Source: Peptostreptococcaceae bacterium (GTDB lineage Bacteria > Bacillota > Clostridia > Peptostreptococcales > Peptostreptococcaceae). Taken from it: 64,000 nucleotides of DNA. Below the pieces are notes generated by a model. That model had not been told where the DNA came from and did not search any database. It was given only the letters and a program-made list of their open reading frames with translations. How positions within the stretch are numbered: the stretch's first letter is position 1; every line of letters begins with the position of its first letter. Positions 1-8,986 of the stretch are shown one piece after another. The position numbers and the translations under genes were made by a program. The DNA lies in assembly GCA_025210335.1 (NCBI GenBank), contig JAOARY010000051.1, positions 1-64,000 on the forward strand, written 5' to 3'.

Positions 1-32
1 GAAAAGGAGTTAGTAATATATTAGTTGAAAAA

Positions 33-359
33 ATGAAAGAATTAATAAATAGATATAATTTAGAAGAAAGAGCTATGAATAGATTTTACAAGGTATTTGG
101 AGAATATATAAAAAATTATAAAGAAAATGATCCTAAGTACCCTGTTTTTATGGAAGAGATTGTAGAAGAATTTGACTGGAATCTAGTTGAGTCATGGGTT
201 CGTTATGCAAGTGTAAAATGTTTTGGTAGTCCAGATTTTGATGATATGAATATAATTATAGATATAGATATAGGTTATGATGAATTTTGTATGGGGAGAT
301 ATAGTATGTATTTTGACTTAAATGGAGAATTTATAAAAGAAAATTTAGAAATAAGATAA
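33..359 (+). CDS. Hypothetical protein, acidic, possibly truncated by the window edge
   Basis: A small acidic protein of about 108 residues with many Glu, Asp, Tyr and Trp residues and no membrane segment or motif I recognise. The frame stays open leftwards to base 3, and the only Shine-Dalgarno-like AAAGGAG (3-9) is 23 bases from this ATG. The real start may therefore lie upstream of the window, with the visible reading frame being a C-terminal part. A strong terminator follows at once. Small acidic orphan proteins of this look often serve as immunity or adaptor proteins, but nothing here proves that. Confidence 0.5.
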   Translation: MKELINRYNLEERAMNRFYKVFGEYIKNYKENDPKYPVFMEEIVEEFDWNLVESWVRYASVKCFGSPDFDDMNIIIDIDIGYDEFCMGRYSMYFDLNGEFIKENLEIR

Positions 360-375
360 TAATGGGATATTTTAG

Positions 376-428
376 CAGTATAAAAATAAATGATTTTTGT
401 ATTAAAAGTTATTTTTATACTGTTTTTT
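376..428 (+). terminator. Rho-independent terminator
   Basis: A perfect 14-bp stem (376-389 pairs with 409-422) with a 19-base loop, followed directly by a T run. It ends the transcript of the first small gene. Confidence 0.75.
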
Positions 429-469
429 AGTTTTTATTTTTTAGTTATAAAATTTGTAAAGGAGAATAT

Positions 470-709
470 ATGCTAGATGAAATAATAAAGTTACAAATAA
501 TAAAAAATGAAAAAATAAAAAATGTTAAATTGTACTTGTATGAAATAGATTCTGATAATATGGAATTTGTAAAAATACAATTACATTATGATGATGAAGT
601 TTTTGAATTTAGTGCGGAAAATTATTTTAATGCATTGATAAAATTAAGAACACGACTAGAAAAAAATGATATGAAAATTTTATGTAAGGGTGCACAAAAA
701 AATGTATAA
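470..709 (+). CDS. Hypothetical small protein (79 aa)
   Basis: A 79-residue protein with a clean ribosome site (AAAGGAG at 458-464, five bases before the ATG). It has alternating Lys/Ile-rich and acidic stretches, no Cys pair and no membrane segment. I do not recognise the family. It sits between two terminators, so it is probably transcribed alone from the AT-rich stretch after the previous terminator. The good ribosome site and precise terminator support a real gene. Confidence 0.55.
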   Translation: MLDEIIKLQIIKNEKIKNVKLYLYEIDSDNMEFVKIQLHYDDEVFEFSAENYFNALIKLRTRLEKNDMKILCKGAQKNV

Positions 710-760
710 GAAAGAGAGGTTTTTTATTAATACCTCTCTTTCTTATAGCATTATTTTTTT
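695..760. terminator. Bidirectional terminator
   Basis: A perfect 15-bp stem (706-720 with 732-746) overlapping the stop of the small plus-strand gene. The stem is flanked by an A run on the left and a T run on the right, so it can end the plus-strand gene and the hydrogenase gene arriving from the minus strand. Confidence 0.7.
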
Positions 761-813
761 ATAAGATTGTTAAAAATTTTGTAATTATAAAATAAATTGT
801 TTAAATTTATCAA

Positions 814-2352
814 TTATTTAATAATTTTGAAATCAGATAAATCATCTTCCTTAAAATATCCAATAGCTAAAGGATTTTCATCTGGATTCTTATAAGGAGA
901 TTCCTTAGCAAACTTAGTTACTTGGAACTTTCCTTTATTTATTTGAAGCATTGTTCCAGGACCACCAACACAGCCTCCAGGACAACCCATACCTTCTAAT
1001 AAATATCCATCCCTTTTACCAGCCTTAGCAATCTTAAGCATTTTAATACACTCGCTTAAACCACTTGCTGAATCTATTTTTAAATCCATATCAGGATGAT
1101 CTTTCTTAATCAATTGGCTAACAGCATTAGCAACACCACCAGCACTTGCAAACTCTCTTCCATAAAAAGAAGATTGATTGATTTCTTCATTATTTTCAAG
1201 TTCTGATAGTTCAATATCCTTACCAATAAACATTCCCATAAGTTCTTCATAAGTTATTACAAAGTCAACATATGGACTAAAATCTTCATTTAATGCTTCT
1301 AGTTTCTTGGCAATACAAGGACCAATAAAAACTATTTTTGAATTAGGATATTTCTTTTTTATTATTCTTGCAGTAACACCCATTGGTGTACTTGATGATG
1401 AAATATAGTTTTGGAATTCAGGGAAGTTTTTCTTTGCTGCCATAGCCCATGTAGGACAACAAGATGTTCCTAAAAATGGTTTATCATTTGGAACATGTTC
1501 CATAAATTCTTTAGCTTCATCAATTGTTACAATATCAGCACCCAAACTAACTTCAAAAACATCATCAAAGCCTAATTGCTTTAATCCTTCTAGAATTTGA
1601 GAAGGAGAAGCTAGTGGTCCAAATTGACCAACGAAAGAAGGTGCAATCATAGCGCAAATTTTATTTTCTTTTTTGACCAAGGATTTTGATAGCTGGAAAA
1701 TTTGAGATTTATCAGCTATTGCACCAAATGGACAATTAATCATACACATACCACAAGATACACATTTATCTTCATTTATTTTAGCTCGCCCTAGTTCATC
1801 ACTTTCAATAGCATTAACACCACAAACAGATGCACAAGGTCTATCAAATTGAATAATAGCACTGTAAGGACATGCTTGTTTACATTTTCCACACTTTATG
1901 CATTTATCAGTATCTATAAAAGCACCATTATCTTTAAGTTCAATGGCATTTACAGGACATACTTTTTTACAAGGATGTGCAATGCATTTTCTACAGTTGT
2001 TAGTAACAAGATAAGTTTTTTCAGGACATGCATCACAGGCAAAAGGAATAACATTAACCAAAGGTGCACTATAAGCTCTTTTATCTATATTTACAAAATC
2101 TAAATCAGATTCCATCCCCCTATGTTCATCTAATCTTCTAAGAGGAAGACCTAAAGCCAATCTTAATCTTTCTGATACTATAGCTCTTTCTTTAAAAATA
2201 GAGTCTCTAAATTTAGGTAATTGTCCAGGGATTATTTTAAAAACTGATTTATTTAATTCTGTTTCCAAACTAAGATCTTCAAAAGCTAATCTAGCAAGTT
2301 CTGAAAAAACCTGTCTTCTTATTTTTGTTAGAGGCGTATAAATTCCTTTCAT
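814..2352 (-). CDS. Monomeric [FeFe]-hydrogenase with N-terminal ferredoxin domains
   Basis: An iron-only hydrogenase of 512 residues, expected to interconvert protons plus reduced ferredoxin and H2 in the cytoplasm. Residues about 106-210 carry a dense set of CxxCxxC-type cysteines for several [4Fe-4S] clusters. The C-terminal part has the three H-cluster motifs: TSCCPTW (296-302, C299 as cluster ligand and C298 as likely proton-relay cysteine), GPCIAKK (C346) and MGCPGGC (C457, C461). The second motif reads GPC rather than the MPC of standard group A enzymes, and the N-terminus lacks a plant-type [2Fe-2S] domain. Both are features I associate with group B (CpIII-like) enzymes. It overlaps the upstream [2Fe-2S] gene by four bases, so the two are translationally coupled. 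Confidence 0.9.
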   Translation of the reverse strand: MKGIYTPLTKIRRQVFSELARLAFEDLSLETELNKSVFKIIPGQLPKFRDSIFKERAIVSERLRLALGLPLRRLDEHRGMESDLDFVNIDKRAYSAPLVNVIPFACDACPEKTYLVTNNCRKCIAHPCKKVCPVNAIELKDNGAFIDTDKCIKCGKCKQACPYSAIIQFDRPCASVCGVNAIESDELGRAKINEDKCVSCGMCMINCPFGAIADKSQIFQLSKSLVKKENKICAMIAPSFVGQFGPLASPSQILEGLKQLGFDDVFEVSLGADIVTIDEAKEFMEHVPNDKPFLGTSCCPTWAMAAKKNFPEFQNYISSSSTPMGVTARIIKKKYPNSKIVFIGPCIAKKLEALNEDFSPYVDFVITYEELMGMFIGKDIELSELENNEEINQSSFYGREFASAGGVANAVSQLIKKDHPDMDLKIDSASGLSECIKMLKIAKAGKRDGYLLEGMGCPGGCVGGPGTMLQINKGKFQVTKFAKESPYKNPDENPLAIGYFKEDDLSDFKIIK

Positions 2353-2606
2353 TCTCTCATCACATCCATCATCCTTTCCATAATAGTAGCACTAGTAGCA
2401 TTACATACTTTTTCTCCATTGATTATTACAACTGGAGCAAGATTTTTTTCTTTGTTTTTACAATCTTTAAGGCATTTGATTGTAGAAATATTTATATTAA
2501 AATCAGGATTTTCTCCCTTTAAAGTTTCTACAGAGTCAAGTATATTCATTGCACCCATCATAGTGCAACGACTGCCTACGCAAATTTTGATATCAATTTT
2601 ATTCAT
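2349..2606 (-). CDS. Thioredoxin-like [2Fe-2S] ferredoxin (HydA partner)
   Basis: An 85-residue protein of the thioredoxin-like [2Fe-2S] ferredoxin family (NuoE/HydC C-terminal type). Four cysteines sit in the family pattern: C9 and C14 in CVGSRC, then C45 and C49 in CLKDC. It probably passes electrons to or from the hydrogenase encoded immediately downstream, with which it shares an ATGA overlap. The ribosome site, AGGAGG upstream of the ATG on the minus strand, is strong. The protein is far shorter than NuoE, so it is the cluster domain alone. Confidence 0.8.
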   Translation of the reverse strand: MNKIDIKICVGSRCTMMGAMNILDSVETLKGENPDFNINISTIKCLKDCKNKEKNLAPVVIINGEKVCNATSATIMERMMDVMRE

Positions 2607-3178
2607 TTTTTAAAACCTCCTAAAAATTATTTTTATTTTATTAAAAATAGATAAATTAAATTTCAATTGTTTTTATAAAATATATTATTATCAATCGAAA
2701 CTTATATATTAATATTTTACCATCGTTTGCACATATATAATAAATAATTTTTAGGTTAAAATTCATAAAAATAAGTTAATAATTAAACAATCTAATAAAA
2801 TTACTAAAAAACTGAATAAAAATATCAAAAATCAAATATAATATAACAAATATTTTATATTTATGCAATCGATTTTGACAAAAAAACTAAAAAAAAAATA
2901 AAAAATTAACAAACAAAACGTATTCCTGATTATTTTTAATTATAAAGTATCAGATTTAAGATTAAAATGCAAGTAAAATTGCACTGAAAAAAATTAATGA
3001 ATAAATTGATGCAAAAATACAAATTTATAATATTTAAAGAATAATATGGATAGAATTATTTATTTTAAAATTTAAAAAAATTAATTATTAAAAGCTTTTA
3101 AAATAAATAATTTAAGGTATAAAAGAATATAGATGTATTAGAATTAAATGTTCTTTAAAAAATTATTTATTTTAGGGA
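2607..3178. other. Long AT-rich divergent intergenic region
   Basis: About 570 bases between the divergent hydrogenase operon and DHH gene, almost entirely A/T with no open frame of note. The only site I can offer is a weak minus-strand promoter, TTGAAA (2666-2661) and TAATAA (2643-2638) with a 17-base spacer. No RNA fold or repeat stands out. Confidence 0.3.
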
Positions 3179-3187
3179 GTGATAATT

Positions 3188-4111
3188 TTGAATGAAAAAT
3201 ATAGATTAATAACAAGAAGTGATTTTGATGGACTTGTTTGTGCTGTATTATTAAAAGATCTTGATATGATTGATGATATAAAGTTTGTACATCCAAAAGA
3301 TATGCAAGATGGACTTATCGATGTGAGTAATAAAGATATAACAACAAATTTACCTTATGTTGATGGAGTTCATTTGGCGTTTGACCATCACTTTAGTGAG
3401 ACTTTAAGAATAAAAGGTAAGAAGGATAACCATATAATTGATAAAGACGCTCCTTCGGCTGCTAGGGTCTTATATGATTATTATGGTGGGAAGAATAAGT
3501 TCAAAAATATTTCTTATGATATGATTGAAGCTGTAGATAAAGGAGATTCAGCAGATTTTAATAAGGAGGAAGTGTTGGATCCTAAGGGGTGGAATTTGCT
3601 TAATTTTTTAATGGATGCAAGAACGGGATTAGGACGTTTTAGAGATTTTAGAATATCAAATTATAATCTTATGATGGATCTTATAGATTATTGTAAGGAT
3701 CATTCAATAGATCAAATCTTAGAATTACATGATGTAAAAGAAAGAGTTGAACTTTACAATAAATATAGCAAACAATTTAAAGAACAAATAAAGAAAAACT
3801 CAAAAGTTGTAGATAATATAGTGATAATAAATTTAAAAGATGAAGAAACCATATATCCAGGGAATAGATTTGTAAAATATGCATTATTTGAAGAATGTAA
3901 TATATCTATACAAGTAATATGGGGTGTTAAAAAACAAAACACAGTATTTACAGTGGGTAAATCTATATTTAATAAGAGTAGTGATAAGAATATAGGTGAG
4001 ATTTTATTAGAATATGGTGGAGGAGGGCATAAGAATGCCGGAACTTGCCAAGTATCTAATGATGAATGGGAAGAAAAATTAGAAGAAATTATAGAAAAAT
4101 TAAGAGATTAG
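3188..4111 (+). CDS. DHH family phosphoesterase
   Basis: A cytoplasmic DHH-superfamily phosphoesterase of 307 residues. The N-terminal RSDFDG motif (residues 10-15) and FDHH (65-68) supply the metal-binding aspartates and histidines. The C-terminal GGGGHKNAG is the DHHA1 substrate loop. Relatives include NrnA-type oligoribonucleases and exopolyphosphatase-like proteins; the exact substrate cannot be read from sequence. I choose TTG 3188 as start because the GTG at 3179 lies inside the Shine-Dalgarno sequence GGGAGTGAT. The gene is monocistronic and converges on ridA, with a shared terminator. Confidence 0.8.
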   Translation: MNEKYRLITRSDFDGLVCAVLLKDLDMIDDIKFVHPKDMQDGLIDVSNKDITTNLPYVDGVHLAFDHHFSETLRIKGKKDNHIIDKDAPSAARVLYDYYGGKNKFKNISYDMIEAVDKGDSADFNKEEVLDPKGWNLLNFLMDARTGLGRFRDFRISNYNLMMDLIDYCKDHSIDQILELHDVKERVELYNKYSKQFKEQIKKNSKVVDNIVIINLKDEETIYPGNRFVKYALFEECNISIQVIWGVKKQNTVFTVGKSIFNKSSDKNIGEILLEYGGGGHKNAGTCQVSNDEWEEKLEEIIEKLRD

Positions 4112-4199
4112 ACAGAAATATTTAAGAAATTAAAATTGATGTATTAATTGAATTTAGTAAGAATAATTTATTGTAAAATATATTATTAAAACATAATAC

Positions 4200-4238
4200 A
4201 AAAAAGGATTTCGAATATAATAATCGAAATCCTTTTTT
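4200..4238. terminator. Bidirectional terminator between DHH gene and ridA
   Basis: A perfect stem (4200-4214 with 4224-4238) with a nine-base loop. One arm starts with an A run and the other ends with a T run, so it can stop transcription from both convergent genes. Confidence 0.8.
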
Positions 4239-4245
4239 ATATTTA

Positions 4246-4593
4246 TTAAACAGCAGCGATAACAGAAACTTCTACTAATATTTCTTCTCTAGCCATTTTA
4301 GCTTCAACGCAAGCTCTTGCTGGTGCAAATCCTTCATTAACCCAGTTATCCCAGATTTCATTCATATCAGCAAAAAGACTCATATCTTTTATATAAATTG
4401 TTGCAGATAATATATTATCTTTATTAGTTCCTAAATCACTAAGAATTTCATCTATTTTTTCTAAAGTAGTTTTAGTTTGTTCTTTAATATCGTCAACATA
4501 TTCTTTAGCAACTTGTCCACATAAATATGCAGTATTATTATGTATAACAGCTCTACTCATTCTTTGTTTTGTTTCATATCTTTTAATATCCAT
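4246..4593 (-). CDS. RidA/YjgF/UK114 family protein
   Basis: A 115-residue RidA-family protein. Family members are trimers that hydrolyse reactive enamine/imine intermediates made by PLP enzymes such as threonine dehydratase. The C-terminal block around residues 90-105 (PARACVEA) holds the conserved arginine R93 that binds the substrate carboxylate. This enzyme has a slightly degenerate N-terminus compared with classical RidA and may belong to one of the Rid2-7 groups, whose activity is less certain. The ribosome site is a good AAAGGAG on the minus strand. It stands alone, divergent from the amino acid permease gene. Confidence 0.85.
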   Translation of the reverse strand: MDIKRYETKQRMSRAVIHNNTAYLCGQVAKEYVDDIKEQTKTTLEKIDEILSDLGTNKDNILSATIYIKDMSLFADMNEIWDNWVNEGFAPARACVEAKMAREEILVEVSVIAAV

Positions 4594-4963
4594 TTTAATT
4601 CTCCTTTAAATTTTATTCATTGTACATTAACTATTATATTATAACATTTTTAATTTAAAATAAAAAATAAATATGAATTATGAATATAATTAAAATGCAA
4701 AATTAGATATAGGTAAAACTTTGAAAATTTGCAATTATCAAAAAAATTATATTTTTTTAATATTTTAAAATACAATATTGCTAAAAGCTAGTATTTATAA
4801 ATGTGCATAAGAAACAATTATAATATTCTAAAAAAAATAATAATATAGAATTTTATAAATATAGAATTACGTATTGATTTTTTTTTATGTAAGAATATAA
4901 TTTTATATAGAAAGATAATTATGATATTTTATAAACAAACTTTCCATTAAAGGAGGAAAAAGT
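4594..4963. other. AT-rich intergenic region upstream of the permease
   Basis: 370 bases with no open frame worth calling. It contains the permease promoter candidate listed separately and presumably the ridA promoter on the other strand. Confidence 0.3.
4874..4901 (+). promoter_or_regulatory. Sigma-A promoter of the permease gene
   Basis: TTGATT (4874-4879), a 16-base spacer and a perfect TATAAT (4896-4901), about 60 bases before the start codon. Confidence 0.5.
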
Positions 4964-6469
4964 ATGTCAGACAATAATAAAAAATTAACACTTACGTCCC
5001 TAATACTAATGATATTCACATCTGTATTTGGATTTGGTAATGTACCAAGATCATTTTATCTTATGGGATATGGTGCAATAGTATGGTTTTTAGTTGCAGC
5101 GGTATTATTCTTCATACCTTATGCATTTATGATGGCTGAATATGGTGCAGCTTTCAAAGATGAAAAAGGTGGAATTTATTCATGGATGGAAAAATCAGTA
5201 GGACCTAAATTCGCATTTATAGGAACTTTTATGTGGTATGCATCTTATGTTGTATGGATGGTTAGTATAGTATCTTCTATATGGATTACATTCTCAACTG
5301 CAATATTTGGTAAAGATTTAACTTCTACATGGTCATTATTTGGTCTTGGATCTACTCAAACATTAGGTATATTAGGATGTACAATGATGATTATTGTAAC
5401 TATAGTAGGATCTAAAGGTCTTAAAAATATATCTAAAATAACATCTGTTGGAGGAACAGCAGTTGCATTATTAAATGTTGTATTTATAGTTGGTTCATTT
5501 ATAGTACTTATATTAAATAAAGGTCAAGTTGCAGAGCCTATAACAGCAGCTGGATTTACATTTTCACCAAACCCAGATTATCAATCATCTGTAGGAGCAA
5601 TATCATTTATGGTATTTGCAATCTTTGGTTATGGTGGACTAGAAGCTGTTGGTGGTTTAGTTGATCAAACAGAAAATGCAGAAAAAACGTTCCCTAAAGG
5701 AATTGCTATTTCAGCTGTTATAATCTCTATTGGATATGCATTTACAATATTCCTATGTGGTTTCTTCTTAAATTGGGATACAATGCTTTCTGGTAAAGAT
5801 GTTCATATGGGGAATATAACTTATGTTGCAGTACAACATTTAGGTTATGTTCTTGGAAGTAGTTTCGGATTAACAGAAGCAGTAAGTGTTCAAATGGGTC
5901 TTTGGATGTCAAGATTCGTTGCACTTTCAATGTTTATATCGTTAATAGGTGCATTCTTTACATTAACTTATTCACCACTTAAGCAGTTAATAGAAGGTAC
6001 ACCAAAAGAAATTTGGGGTGAAAAAATAACTTCATTAAAAGATGGAATGCCAGTTAATGCTATGTATATGCAATGTGCTATAGTTGTTGTTATGGTTCTT
6101 GGTATATCAATGGGTGGAGATAATGCATCAGCATTCTTTGCTAAGATTATACTTATGACAAATGTTGCAATGACGATACCTTATATGTTCTTAGCTAGTG
6201 CATTTATCAAATTTAAGAATAATAATAATATTCATAAACCATTTGAAGTATATAAGAGTAAGTCATTTAGTAAAATCGCAGCAATAGTAGTAACTATAGT
6301 AGTTGGTGGAGCTAATTTATTTACAGTATTAGCACCATGCCTTAAAGGTAGATATGGTGATGCTTTATGGATGGTTGGAGGACCAATATTCTTTACAATA
6401 GTAGCATTCTTACTATATGGTTCTTATGAAAATAAAACAATTAAAAATAAAAGAAAAGATATTGCTTAA
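4964..6469 (+). CDS. APC-superfamily amino acid permease, YjeM-like
   Basis: A 501-residue inner-membrane transporter with about 12 hydrophobic segments. The N-terminal block around residues 10-40 (FTSVFGFGNVPRSFYLMGYG) closely resembles the first helix and unwound loop of YjeM and the glutamate/GABA antiporter branch of the APC superfamily. Substrate is unknown, most likely an amino acid or a decarboxylation product. No decarboxylase gene lies next to it, so an exchange role has no local support. It has a strong AAAGGAGG ribosome site, its own promoter and a shared terminator with the converging ATPase gene. Confidence 0.85.
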   Translation: MSDNNKKLTLTSLILMIFTSVFGFGNVPRSFYLMGYGAIVWFLVAAVLFFIPYAFMMAEYGAAFKDEKGGIYSWMEKSVGPKFAFIGTFMWYASYVVWMVSIVSSIWITFSTAIFGKDLTSTWSLFGLGSTQTLGILGCTMMIIVTIVGSKGLKNISKITSVGGTAVALLNVVFIVGSFIVLILNKGQVAEPITAAGFTFSPNPDYQSSVGAISFMVFAIFGYGGLEAVGGLVDQTENAEKTFPKGIAISAVIISIGYAFTIFLCGFFLNWDTMLSGKDVHMGNITYVAVQHLGYVLGSSFGLTEAVSVQMGLWMSRFVALSMFISLIGAFFTLTYSPLKQLIEGTPKEIWGEKITSLKDGMPVNAMYMQCAIVVVMVLGISMGGDNASAFFAKIILMTNVAMTIPYMFLASAFIKFKNNNNIHKPFEVYKSKSFSKIAAIVVTIVVGGANLFTVLAPCLKGRYGDALWMVGGPIFFTIVAFLLYGSYENKTIKNKRKDIA

Positions 6470-6537
6470 TAATATTTAAATAATAGATTTCTATATTAGA
6501 ATTAAAGATTTTTTAAGAATAATTTTAGTTATAAAAT

Positions 6538-6589
6538 AAAAAAGAGCATAAATGATTTTAGAAAATAAAATCATTTAATGCTCTTTTTA
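6538..6589. terminator. Bidirectional terminator
   Basis: A long stem (arms about 6538-6560 and 6566-6588) with one bulged base, starting in an A run and ending in a T run. It overlaps the last codons of the minus-strand ATPase gene and also ends the permease gene. Confidence 0.7.
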
Positions 6590-7775
6590 TACTTTCTGCA
6601 TTTTTATTGGAGATGGAATTTAGATATTCCATTGTAGAATTTTCTTTGCATTTATCTAGATCTTTTATGAAATCTTTTAATATATCTCTAGTTCGCATTC
6701 TTTGATTAAAAGTTTTATTAGCATCATATTTAAACTGTATATAATTAGATATAAGTTTTTTGCCTTCATCATAATCTTTGTTAAGTGGCCATCTATAAGC
6801 ATTTCTATAAATATCATATATATTAAAACTTAGACTTGTTATATCTTCCAATGATAATTTATCCAAATTAATAATGGGATTATCCATAGATTTATATTCC
6901 TCAATATAAAGTCTATCTGAAAGTGCATTGTAAGATTTAATACCTTTTTTACTATCTAAGAAAAAATCATTTGTTCCTGAAAATATCCAAAGAGTTGAAT
7001 TGATTGATTTTTCATTAGCTTTGTCAAATAATGTTCTTATATTAAACAAGGCTTTATCTCTTAAATTTCTGTTATGTGCAGATTTTATTGCTTCTATTTC
7101 ATCAACTAATATTATAAAACCACCAAATCCTAAAGCCTTAAATAATTCGGACAAGCTATTTAAATATAATAATGCATTTTCATTTGAAATCTTACCTTTT
7201 AAGCCTAATGTATTATGAAGGTAATCTATATTCATATTTTTTGAATTTCCTGTTAAATAACTTATTGCAGTTGTCTTTATATCTAAATTATCCTTATTTT
7301 GATAATATTTATTTAGTATCATTGCAAATAAAGGATTTATTTTTAATAGATTTTCAATAATAATTTCTATATTATCGTCATTTAATTTACTTTCTAAGAT
7401 AGAATAAAGTCCTTTACCATAAATAGATTCAAGATTATTAACAACAAGATAATATACATCTTCTATTTTTGAAAAAATTTCATTACCGTTTAAATCTATC
7501 TTAGTTACAACAAAATCTTTTTCTATACCGATTTCTTTTACTATATTAAGTAAGAAGGTTTTTCCACTTCCATATTCACCCTTTAAAAATTTTACATAAG
7601 AATAATTTTTATCATTAATCTTATTTAAAATTTTATTAAAATAAGTAATTTCATTTGTTCTACCTATACAAAGCTTTTTATAAAAAGAAATGGGCATAGA
7701 CCCATGCCTAAAAGATTCTGCTATTTTAGCACAGTCGCTTTGTTTTATATCACTAAATTTGTTCAATTTATTCAC
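6558..7775 (-). CDS. DUF2791 (BrxC/BrxD-like) P-loop ATPase
   Basis: A 405-residue cytoplasmic P-loop ATPase. The N-terminal SFRHGSMP...LCIGR block (21-39) followed by Walker A GEYGSGKT (66-73), Walker B IILVDEIEAI (221-230) and a sensor-like SGTNDFF near 265 match the DUF2791 family, whose known members include the BREX ATPases BrxC and BrxD. No other BREX gene (PglZ, methylase, BrxL) is present. It is the last gene of a three-gene operon and overlaps the upstream partner gene by eight bases. In this context it may be an effector or cargo of the ParA module. That role is inference; the family assignment is fairly secure. Confidence 0.75.
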   Translation of the reverse strand: MNKLNKFSDIKQSDCAKIAESFRHGSMPISFYKKLCIGRTNEITYFNKILNKINDKNYSYVKFLKGEYGSGKTFLLNIVKEIGIEKDFVVTKIDLNGNEIFSKIEDVYYLVVNNLESIYGKGLYSILESKLNDDNIEIIIENLLKINPLFAMILNKYYQNKDNLDIKTTAISYLTGNSKNMNIDYLHNTLGLKGKISNENALLYLNSLSELFKALGFGGFIILVDEIEAIKSAHNRNLRDKALFNIRTLFDKANEKSINSTLWIFSGTNDFFLDSKKGIKSYNALSDRLYIEEYKSMDNPIINLDKLSLEDITSLSFNIYDIYRNAYRWPLNKDYDEGKKLISNYIQFKYDANKTFNQRMRTRDILKDFIKDLDKCKENSTMEYLNSISNKNAESIKRALNDFIF

Positions 7776-8985
7776 CTCTTAATTTTATAAACACTTTGTT
7801 AAATACATTCCCATCATAATTTTTTATAGGAATAAAATCATTATTGTCCCTACCATCTTCAAATACAAAATCCATATAAGAGCCAAGTTCACTAAATAAA
7901 TTAGAAATTCTATCATAAGATAAATCATAATTAGCTATATATAAATTTGAAGCAAGATGAGATATAAATATTTTTATTTTTATACTATTACAGTCTTTAT
8001 ATATGAATTTAAGGCTGTTTAGAGTATTTTTGCTAAAATCTATAAAATCTTTATTTGTTATTCTTTGTCTTATATCCATGCTTTTATTTTTAGAGATATC
8101 TTTTAATATATTATCTTCTGTTTTATTTCCTTTTTTGACTAAAGAAATAATATCTTTTTTATAATCTACTATTTCTTTTAAATCATCTTTAAGTGAGGCT
8201 ATTTGAGTTAATACATTTAGCAAATCACTATCAATATTTAGATTAGTAGGTTTTGTTGAAGACGTAGTTTTTGTAGTTGAAGATTGTTCTTTTACTGTTG
8301 ATTTAGTTTTATTAGTTTTGCTAGATGATTTTCCTTTTTTACTGATTGCAAAATACAAGTATTCATTAAAACCATCTTTTGTTAATGCAAATAAGTGATG
8401 CAAATAATCTTCATTTGAATCTATTTTTGCAATACGATATATTTTAGAAGCTTTAGTATCATTAGATTTTAATATATCTTTCATAGATTTTGTTGGGGTT
8501 TTTTCATATTTTTCATAATTATTTTTTTCCATTATTTTTTTAAACTCATTGTATTTAGTACCTAAATAAGTACATGCTTTTGTTGGAGAGCAATTTTCTT
8601 TAATTAATATATAATTTACAAGTTGTATTTTTTTAAAATCGTCTAAGATTAAATAATTTGCATTTTGATAAAAATTAGAATCCATGTTTATAATCTCATA
8701 GTCATTTACAGTTATAAAGCTATCATCTTTATTATTATTATTATTATTATTATTATTTAATAAATTTTTTTCTTCTGTTTTTGAATTTGTATTAATATTT
8801 TTATTATCATCATCATTTGTTTTTGTATCTATATTTTTTTTATTTATATCTTGAGTTTGATTTAATACTTTTTTAGAGTCATCATTAGAGATTGTTTGTT
8901 TTTTAGAGTTGCTATTAGAAAGAGCTTTTTGTTTTTTTCTTTTTATTTCTTCTATCATACGCTCTACATTTTTACTATAAGCCAT
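7768..8985 (-). CDS. ParA partner candidate: HTH-like segment between low-complexity linkers
   Basis: A 405-residue protein of unknown family. Seen in order: a charged basic helix (3-22); a low-complexity Asn/Asp/Lys/Ser stretch (23-88) with nine consecutive Asn (77-85); a helix-turn-helix-like segment (about 118-152); another Ser/Thr/Lys linker (216-248); and an alpha-helical C-terminal domain (about 250-405) including a probable coiled coil. This resembles the general plan of ParB-type partners, with a basic N-terminus able to stimulate ParA, a DNA-binding middle and a C-terminal oligomerisation part. No ParB sequence motif is present, so the partner role is inferred from order and architecture. 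It is one base from parA and overlaps the ATPase gene. Confidence 0.6.
   Translation of the reverse strand: MAYSKNVERMIEEIKRKKQKALSNSNSKKQTISNDDSKKVLNQTQDINKKNIDTKTNDDDNKNINTNSKTEEKNLLNNNNNNNNNKDDSFITVNDYEIINMDSNFYQNANYLILDDFKKIQLVNYILIKENCSPTKACTYLGTKYNEFKKIMEKNNYEKYEKTPTKSMKDILKSNDTKASKIYRIAKIDSNEDYLHHLFALTKDGFNEYLYFAISKKGKSSSKTNKTKSTVKEQSSTTKTTSSTKPTNLNIDSDLLNVLTQIASLKDDLKEIVDYKKDIISLVKKGNKTEDNILKDISKNKSMDIRQRITNKDFIDFSKNTLNSLKFIYKDCNSIKIKIFISHLASNLYIANYDLSYDRISNLFSELGSYMDFVFEDGRDNNDFIPIKNYDGNVFNKVFIKLRGE
8729..8757. repeat. Trinucleotide microsatellite (about nine copies of ATT)
   Basis: An uninterrupted run of ATT triplets on the plus strand, read as nine Asn codons in the minus-strand partner gene. 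Slippage here would change linker length without breaking the frame. Confidence 0.9.
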
Positions 8986-8986
8986 C

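Noticed and set aside
4246-6469. RidA gene and permease as one amino acid degradation unit
   Set aside because: They are divergent, separated by 370 bases with separate promoters, and no dehydratase or decarboxylase gene is present.
6558-7775. A complete BREX system around the DUF2791 ATPase
   Set aside because: No PglZ phosphatase, adenine methylase, BrxL protease or BrxA/BrxB gene is present within the window; only the ATPase resembles BREX.
8700-8800. CRISPR-like repeats
   Set aside because: The repetitive stretch is a triplet microsatellite in a coding gene. I saw no repeat-spacer pattern anywhere in the window.
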